Shown one piece after another: positions 5,511 to 10,059 of a stretch of 10,059 nt of DNA (the first letter of the stretch is position 1; each line of letters starts with the position of its first letter). The position numbers and the translations under genes were made by a program. Location of the stretch: contig JAHHTO010000088.1 of the NCBI GenBank assembly GCA_020024595.1, positions 1 to 10,059 on the forward strand, in the 5' to 3' direction. Under the pieces are notes generated by a model. The model saw nothing but the letters and a program-made list of their open reading frames with translations. It was not told the DNA's origin and did not search any database. This DNA comes from Schaedlerella sp. (GTDB lineage: Bacteria; Bacillota; Clostridia; Lachnospirales; Lachnospiraceae).

Positions 5511-7331
5511 TTCATCCACAAAACGGGAAGGATAAACATCCTTTCCGTTTTTTATTTTTACATAGGTTATCTGAAGAACCTCCTTTGCCCGCGTCATTGC
5601 CACATAAAACAGACGCCGTTCTTCCTCTTCTCCCGCTTCTTTTAATGCCTTTTTATAAGGAATTTGACCTTCATTTGTCTGAATCACAAATACCACATCA
5701 AACTCCAACCCCTTCGCCGCATGCATTGTCATCAACCTGACACCCGGGCGATTCTGCTCTTGCTTCTGTACTCTTGTCTTCAGCGCATTTGTGTATGCCT
5801 TTATCTGTTCAAACCACTCTTCTGTCGTCTGGTATGGTTTTGCTGCTTCCTCGATTTCCGAAAGAATCTCAAACAAATCACTTTTCTGTATCTGCTTTGA
5901 CTGTGCATATTCCCGTAGAAAATCATCATATCCAACTTTCTTGCGCAGATACTGAATTGCTGCGTAAGGTGCCATCTTTTTCAGCATTTTCAAATCCCAC
6001 TCTAGCTGATCGATTCTGTCTTGCATCCACTCCTTATCTTCATAAGCAATCCGAAGTTCCTCAAAAGAAATCTCTCCCCTTCCCGAAACTGCATCTCGTC
6101 CGAAATATCGTACAGGTCGGTTCATAATCTGTAAAAAATCTGCCCGGGACAGTGTCCCCTGTGCCATTCTTAAATAAGCACAGATATCCTTTGCAATAAA
6201 ATGCTCATACAAGTTAGGCATATGTTCCCGCATCTGAAAAGGAATCTTTCGCTCTACCAGCCGCGCTACCAGAGCTCTTGCATCTGTATGAATCCGGTAA
6301 AGAATCGCAATCTGCTCCGGTTTGGTACCAGATTGCACATATTTTTCCACTTCCGCAACAATATATTCGGCTTCCTCTACCGTATCTTTGACTTCCTGCA
6401 CATGGAGACTGTGTCCTGCCTCTTTCTTTGTGCGGATCTCTTTCTCAAAACGGATTTGATTGTTTCCAATGACTTTCAACGCATTTCGCACAATATTGGA
6501 TGTAGAACGATAGTTGACATCCAGAAGAATCTGCTTTGCATCCGGGTAATCTTTCAGAAATTGAAACATCAGTTTTGCATCTGCTCCGCGAAACCCGTAG
6601 ATCGACTGATCATCATCTCCCACCGCGAACAGGTTCTGTTCCGGTTCCGCAAGCATTCGAATCACATCGTACTGTACTCGGTTAATATCCTGAAATTCAT
6701 CAATCAAAATGTATTTAAATTTTGTCTGCCACATACTCAACACATCTGGGCGTTTGACAAAAAGTTCATAGCAAAGTACAAGCATATCATCAAAATCAAT
6801 CTTACGCAGCTGTTTCCGCATTTTCTCATATTCCAGATAAATATTTCGAAACAAATCCGGTGCACACCGCTGACTTTGATACTCCTGAATTTCTATTCGA
6901 TGATTCTTCACCACGCCGATTTCATTGACAATCTCCTGTAAAAAATCTTCTTCATCGAAAATTTCCAGTTCCTCCTGCTGATTCAGAATCTGACGCAGCA
7001 GACGATACTTCTCTTCTTCCGAAAAAATATTCTCTGCTCCCAGCTTATATGCCCACTTCAGAATTCCATAATAAATTCCATGAAAGGTTCCCATTGTCAC
7101 TGGCAGCTGTTTTCCCTTCATCAAAGATTTTAACCGCATTTTCATCTCCGTCGCAGCATATTTCGTAAAAGTAATGACCAGAATTTCTTCTGGTCTTACG
7201 TTTCGTTCCTCTACAAGGTATTTGATTCTATTTACAATCGTTAGTGTCTTCCCTGATCCAGGACCTGCCAATACAAGGCAGGGTCCTTCTCCATGGGTGA
7301 CCGCCTGTTTCTGGGCCTGATTAAAGCTCAT
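5493..7331 (-). CDS. UvrD/PcrA-like superfamily 1A DNA helicase, compact form
   Basis: An ATP-driven 3'-to-5' single-strand DNA translocase/helicase of the UvrD/Rep/PcrA class, expected in repair or replication-conflict resolution. All motifs are present: Q motif FNQAQKQAV (3-11), Walker A LAGPGSGKT (21-29), Ia ITFTKYAATEM (53-63), Ic GTFHG (81-85), II DEFQD (211-215), III VGDDDQSIYGFRGA (237-250), IV LDVNYRST (270-277), V TMHAAKGLEFDVVF (535-548) and VI ERRLFYVAMTRAK (571-583). At 612 residues it is about 100 shorter than PcrA/UvrD. It ends soon after motif VI with no C-terminal partner-binding extension, so it is probably a UvrD-like paralogue and not the main PcrA. It follows gltX by 15 bp with a GAGAGGGAGAA site, forming one unit. 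The 3' end overlaps the DUF1292 gene, and no minus-strand terminator is visible. Confidence 0.95.
   Translation of the reverse strand: MSFNQAQKQAVTHGEGPCLVLAGPGSGKTLTIVNRIKYLVEERNVRPEEILVITFTKYAATEMKMRLKSLMKGKQLPVTMGTFHGIYYGILKWAYKLGAENIFSEEEKYRLLRQILNQQEELEIFDEEDFLQEIVNEIGVVKNHRIEIQEYQSQRCAPDLFRNIYLEYEKMRKQLRKIDFDDMLVLCYELFVKRPDVLSMWQTKFKYILIDEFQDINRVQYDVIRMLAEPEQNLFAVGDDDQSIYGFRGADAKLMFQFLKDYPDAKQILLDVNYRSTSNIVRNALKVIGNNQIRFEKEIRTKKEAGHSLHVQEVKDTVEEAEYIVAEVEKYVQSGTKPEQIAILYRIHTDARALVARLVERKIPFQMREHMPNLYEHFIAKDICAYLRMAQGTLSRADFLQIMNRPVRYFGRDAVSGRGEISFEELRIAYEDKEWMQDRIDQLEWDLKMLKKMAPYAAIQYLRKKVGYDDFLREYAQSKQIQKSDLFEILSEIEEAAKPYQTTEEWFEQIKAYTNALKTRVQKQEQNRPGVRLMTMHAAKGLEFDVVFVIQTNEGQIPYKKALKEAGEEEERRLFYVAMTRAKEVLQITYVKIKNGKDVYPSRFVDELFEGV
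5521..5559 (+). terminator. Intrinsic terminator of DUF1292, inside the helicase coding sequence
   Basis: Bases 5521-5533 and 5538-5550 pair as a 13-bp stem with one G-U wobble around an AAAC loop. A T-rich tract follows (TTTTATTTTT, 5550-5559). It begins 11 bp after the DUF1292 stop. The same bases on the minus strand are helicase codons for KNGKDVYPSRF near its C-terminus. No long T-run follows in the minus direction, so the helicase mRNA should not be cut here. Confidence 0.88.
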
Positions 7332-7346
7332 TTCTCCCTCTCTTAT

Positions 7347-8801
7347 CTAGCTGAGTTTCTCAATTGCCGCATGAATACGCTTTAAAGACTCTTCCTTTCC
7401 AAGCACTTCCATGATTTCTGTCGCTCCGCCCGGTGTATTCTGCTTCCCGGACACAGCAGTACGAATCGGCCACATGACATACCCAATCTTGTATTCTTTT
7501 TCCCCTGCAAATGCCTTTAGACTTTCAAACAGAGCATCATTACTATAATCTTCCTGCGCTTCCAGAACCGGAAGTAACTCCTGTAACGTTACCAATGCGT
7601 TTTCTGCATTGGTCTTCATTTTCTTATGTAGATACAGTGCATTATCATATTCCGGAACTGCTTCAAAGAAATCAATCTGGTCTTTGATATCCGGCAGAAC
7701 CTCAATCCGCGTCTTCACAAGGGCTGCAATTTTCTTTAAATCAAAATCCTTTGTTATCACCTCTCGAATATACGGTTCTGCAATTTCATAAAAGCAGTCG
7801 AAATCCATTGCTTTTAGATACTCTCCGTTCATCCATTTCAATTTCACAATATCAAATACTGCAGGAGACTTACTCATATGGCGATAATCAAATGCCTCTA
7901 CCAGCTCTTCCAAAGTAAAAATTTCTCGATTGTCTGTCGGACACCATCCAAGTAGTGCAACGTAATTCACAACAGCCTCTGTTACAAATCCTTTCTCAAG
8001 TAGGTCTTCAAACGAAGAATGCCCACTTCGTTTGCTTAACTTCTTATGCTCTTCATCTGTAATCAACGGACAGTGTACATACACCGGAATTTCCCACCCA
8101 AACGCTTCATACAGGCGGTTATACTTCGGTGCAGAGGAAAGATACTCATTCCCCCTGACCACATGGCTGATCTCCATCAGATGATCATCCACGACATTCG
8201 CAAAATTATACGTTGGGTATCCATCTGACTTAATAAGAATCATATCATCCAGTTCTGCATTTTGAACAGTAATATCACCATAAATCTCATCGTGAAATGT
8301 GGTGGTTCCTTCATTCGGAACATTTAGACGAATCACCCATGGCTTACCTGCAGCCAAATTCGCCTCTACTTCCTCTTTTGAAAGACCCAGACAATGTTTG
8401 TCATAAACCACAATCTCTGTTCCACTCTCAGAAACAGACGTCTTTAGAGAATCCAGACGTTCCTTGTCACAAAAACAGTAATAAGCATCACCCTGCTCCA
8501 CCAACTGCTTTGCATACTTCAAATACAGACCGGAAGCTGTTCTTTCACTTTGAATATAAGGACCATAACCCTTATCCTTGTCTGGTCCTTCATCGTGAAT
8601 CAGTCCTGTCTTTTCCATCGTGCGGTAAATGATCCCCATTGCCTCTTCTACAAATCTTTCCTGATCCGTATCCTCAATACGGAGCAGAAAATCTCCACCT
8701 TCATGCTTTGCGATCAAATATGCATAAAGCGCCGTACGCAGATTGCCCACATGCATTCTTCCTGTCGGACTTGGCGCAAATCTTGTTCTTACTTTATTCA
8801 T
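7347..8801 (-). CDS. gltX: Glutamyl-tRNA synthetase
   Basis: This class I aminoacyl-tRNA synthetase charges tRNA-Glu (and in many Gram-positive bacteria also tRNA-Gln, for later amidation) in the cytoplasm. From the ATG at 8801 it has 484 residues, normal for the family. Visible are the HIGH-type motif APSPTGRMHVGN (9-20), RIEDTD (41-46), the Rossmann-fold segment SDGYPTYNFANVVDDHLMEISHVVRG, and the KMSKS-type motif KKLSKR (253-258). A C-x-C pair (C109, C111) and C137 recall the zinc site of E. coli GluRS, but its fourth ligand His is Gly here; such variation is common. The start could be the GTG one codon upstream (8804). ATG is preferred by codon type, while the AGGAG site fits either. It is transcribed from its own promoter together with the helicase. 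Confidence 0.97.
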   Translation of the reverse strand: MNKVRTRFAPSPTGRMHVGNLRTALYAYLIAKHEGGDFLLRIEDTDQERFVEEAMGIIYRTMEKTGLIHDEGPDKDKGYGPYIQSERTASGLYLKYAKQLVEQGDAYYCFCDKERLDSLKTSVSESGTEIVVYDKHCLGLSKEEVEANLAAGKPWVIRLNVPNEGTTTFHDEIYGDITVQNAELDDMILIKSDGYPTYNFANVVDDHLMEISHVVRGNEYLSSAPKYNRLYEAFGWEIPVYVHCPLITDEEHKKLSKRSGHSSFEDLLEKGFVTEAVVNYVALLGWCPTDNREIFTLEELVEAFDYRHMSKSPAVFDIVKLKWMNGEYLKAMDFDCFYEIAEPYIREVITKDFDLKKIAALVKTRIEVLPDIKDQIDFFEAVPEYDNALYLHKKMKTNAENALVTLQELLPVLEAQEDYSNDALFESLKAFAGEKEYKIGYVMWPIRTAVSGKQNTPGGATEIMEVLGKEESLKRIHAAIEKLS

Positions 8802-8847
8802 CACTATTCTTCTCCTATCCTCTAATCCATTTCACATAACTCATTTT

Positions 8848-8876
8848 ATTATAGAGCAAGTCTGCAAAATGTTCAA
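8848..8876 (-). promoter_or_regulatory. gltX promoter
   Basis: On the minus strand -35 TTGAAC (8876-8871) and a perfect -10 TATAAT (8853-8848) are 17 bp apart. Transcription should begin near 8841, leaving a leader of only about 40 nt. That is too short for a tRNA-sensing T-box, so gltX is probably not under T-box control. Confidence 0.82.
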
Positions 8877-8895
8877 GAACAAACAGTTCCCCATT

Positions 8896-10059
8896 CTAAG
8901 AAATCCATACATCATATCCAGCAAACAGATTCTGATACCAGTCTATAGATTCTGCCGGAACGATCAGTTTTATTCCATTTCCGTTGTGACTGCCAAATAT
9001 GTTCGCACCTATTTCTGCCAGATTACACCGCCATAAATCAAGGCAAGAAAGTGCGGTATTGGCAAAAGCACCTTCTGCGATTCTTACCACGCCTTCCGGA
9101 ACAGCATATGAATCTGTTCTTCCACCAGGAAATGACAAAAGTGTTGTGCCACTTCCGTCAAACAAAACACCATCTATACTCTTATATCCTGTATTTCCAC
9201 TTTCAACTTCAATCCACTCCAGCAGAGAAAGATCAGAAAACACCCCTTCTTCTATGATAGAGATATTAGGTGGAATATAAATTTCCACAATTTCTGCACT
9301 TATCTCTGAAAATGCTTCCCTCTTAATCCCAACACACCCCTCTGCTGGAAGTTGTAAATACCCGTCTGTAACTTTAAATGCCTCTTTATCTATTCCATAA
9401 ATCATTCCAGCCTTGTCAATCAAAAAACCGTTACCAGGCATTATCTCTTCCTCCGCCGCATCATCTGCGTCATCCATCCCATCAGATTCACTATCCATAA
9501 CACGATCTTCATCTGGTACAACTACAAATTCCGGTATACTATTACCATCAATCTTATCTACATCTTCTGTTACTTTATTTTCTTCCGAAATAGGCACATC
9601 TTCCAAAAATGTATTTCCGTCGGAAGCAACGGAATTCTCTGTCACTATATCATCCTTTGAAATCTCCACATCTGAAGAATCACTTTCCACATATTCTGCC
9701 TCCGCTACAATCGCTTCCGGTGAGATTGCTTCTGGCACATCTGCTTTTGGCCCCATGATTCCCACGAATTCTTCTGCTGATACTACTGTCTGTCCATCTT
9801 CCAAAGTTTCTTTTGTCTGTAATTTCTTACTACTACATTTCGCAGCTTCTATGGACGCAGCAATTTCCAACAAATCCGGTGTTTCCTCTATATGTGCATG
9901 CACGCTCAGGTTCAATTTTAGAAATTCTCTGTCACTCGCATTTTCCACAATTTTCTCAGAACGTATACTTTCACTCATTGAACTCACGGAACTGACATCA
10001 AATGCAGAAACCAATTCCAAACCAAGCAAAAGACTTGCCAGCACGACTGCATCTCCTGC
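8896..10059 (-). CDS. BspA-type leucine-rich repeat surface protein, 5' end beyond window
   Basis: The reading frame is open to the right edge (in-frame codons AGDAVV precede the first possible GTG at 10044), so the true start is outside and at least 387 residues are visible. Near the visible N-terminus, AVVLASLLLGLELVSA is a hydrophobic segment, either a signal peptide or a single membrane anchor. An acidic, low-complexity stalk of about 170 residues follows, including imperfect repeats of about 24 residues. The C-terminal part is BspA-like LRR_5: NTGYKSIDGVLFDGSGTTLL, then VPEGVVRIAEGAFANTALSC, then LIVPAESIDWYQNLF at the end. No LPXTG sorting signal is present. Such proteins are usually exposed on the cell surface and mediate binding, but the ligand is unknown. 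No terminator was found before the gltX promoter. Confidence 0.85.
   Translation of the reverse strand, partial: AGDAVVLASLLLGLELVSAFDVSSVSSMSESIRSEKIVENASDREFLKLNLSVHAHIEETPDLLEIAASIEAAKCSSKKLQTKETLEDGQTVVSAEEFVGIMGPKADVPEAISPEAIVAEAEYVESDSSDVEISKDDIVTENSVASDGNTFLEDVPISEENKVTEDVDKIDGNSIPEFVVVPDEDRVMDSESDGMDDADDAAEEEIMPGNGFLIDKAGMIYGIDKEAFKVTDGYLQLPAEGCVGIKREAFSEISAEIVEIYIPPNISIIEEGVFSDLSLLEWIEVESGNTGYKSIDGVLFDGSGTTLLSFPGGRTDSYAVPEGVVRIAEGAFANTALSCLDLWRCNLAEIGANIFGSHNGNGIKLIVPAESIDWYQNLFAGYDVWIS
9469..9732 (-). repeat. Degenerate protein repeats in the acidic stalk
   Basis: In the leucine-rich repeat protein's stalk, about 3.5 imperfect units can be aligned by eye: EAISPEAIVAEAE (9732-9670), VEISKDDIVTENSVASDGNT (9669-9598), VPISEENKVTEDVDKIDGNS (9597-9526) and VVVPDEDRVMDSESDG (9525-9469). 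The two central units are exactly 72 bp each and share the pattern V-x-I-S, acidic pair, V-T-E, DGN. The DNA has diverged, so this is an old duplication and not recent slippage. Confidence 0.55.

Noticed and set aside
6201..6941. A 246-codon open frame on the plus strand opposite the helicase gene
   Set aside because: It is the antisense shadow of a well-supported helicase. It has no ribosome site before its ATG and no recognisable domain.
8877..8889. A GAAC...GTTC pair upstream of gltX resembling a second LexA box
   Set aside because: The half-sites are separated by 5 bases, not the 4 of the Gram-positive LexA operator and of the recA box in this window, and the flanking bases do not match. 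The neighbouring GTTCAAGAAC palindrome is also off-consensus.
8802..8895. A possible T-box riboswitch before gltX
   Set aside because: The leader from the predicted start site is only about 40 nt, far shorter than any T-box, and no T-box consensus or terminator is present.
10042..10053. A start for the leucine-rich repeat protein at GTG 10044, or the ATG at 10053
   Set aside because: The GTG lies in a frame open to the window edge and inside the hydrophobic segment, so the gene most likely starts further right. The ATG is in a different frame.

Overview
The window looks like chromosomal DNA from a low-to-mid-GC Gram-positive anaerobe of the class Clostridia, most likely a gut Lachnospiraceae. 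The reasons are AGGAG-type ribosome binding sites, sigma-A style promoters, a Gram-positive LexA box in front of recA, a lipoprotein solute-binding protein, and small families typical of that group (DUF1292, DUF5662, BspA-type leucine-rich repeats). The family-level placement is inferred from protein resemblance; no search was run. All genes lie on the minus strand except one (DUF1292).

Right to left, in the direction of minus-strand transcription: (1) 10059-8896, the 3' part of a secreted or membrane-anchored BspA-type leucine-rich repeat protein with an acidic repeat stalk, cut by the window edge. (2) 8876-5493, a transcription unit with a good promoter, gltX (glutamyl-tRNA synthetase), then 15 bp later a compact UvrD/PcrA-like helicase. 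(3) 5107-5559, the single plus-strand gene, a very acidic DUF1292 protein. Its stop overlaps the helicase stop tail to tail, and its terminator hairpin lies inside the helicase coding sequence. (4) 5103-1721, a second minus-strand unit with its own promoter and terminator: an orphan sugar-type solute-binding lipoprotein, a GlgX/isoamylase-like GH13 protein, and a DUF5662 protein. (5) 1762-1371, a 392-bp intergenic stretch with the terminator of unit 4, a short tandem repeat, a doubtful 42-codon ORF and the SOS-controlled recA promoter. (6) 1370-1, recA followed 12 bp later by recX, which runs off the left edge.

recA/recX is a standard SOS recombination pair, and gltX is translation housekeeping. 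The most notable observation is in unit 4. The GH13 protein keeps the GlgX scaffold signatures, but by eye alignment all three catalytic carboxylates are replaced (Asn265, Lys288, Thr331 in the numbering used here), so it looks like a pseudoenzyme. It is co-transcribed with a sugar-binding lipoprotein that has no transporter genes beside it. No CRISPR array, tRNA, rRNA, insertion sequence or prophage was seen.
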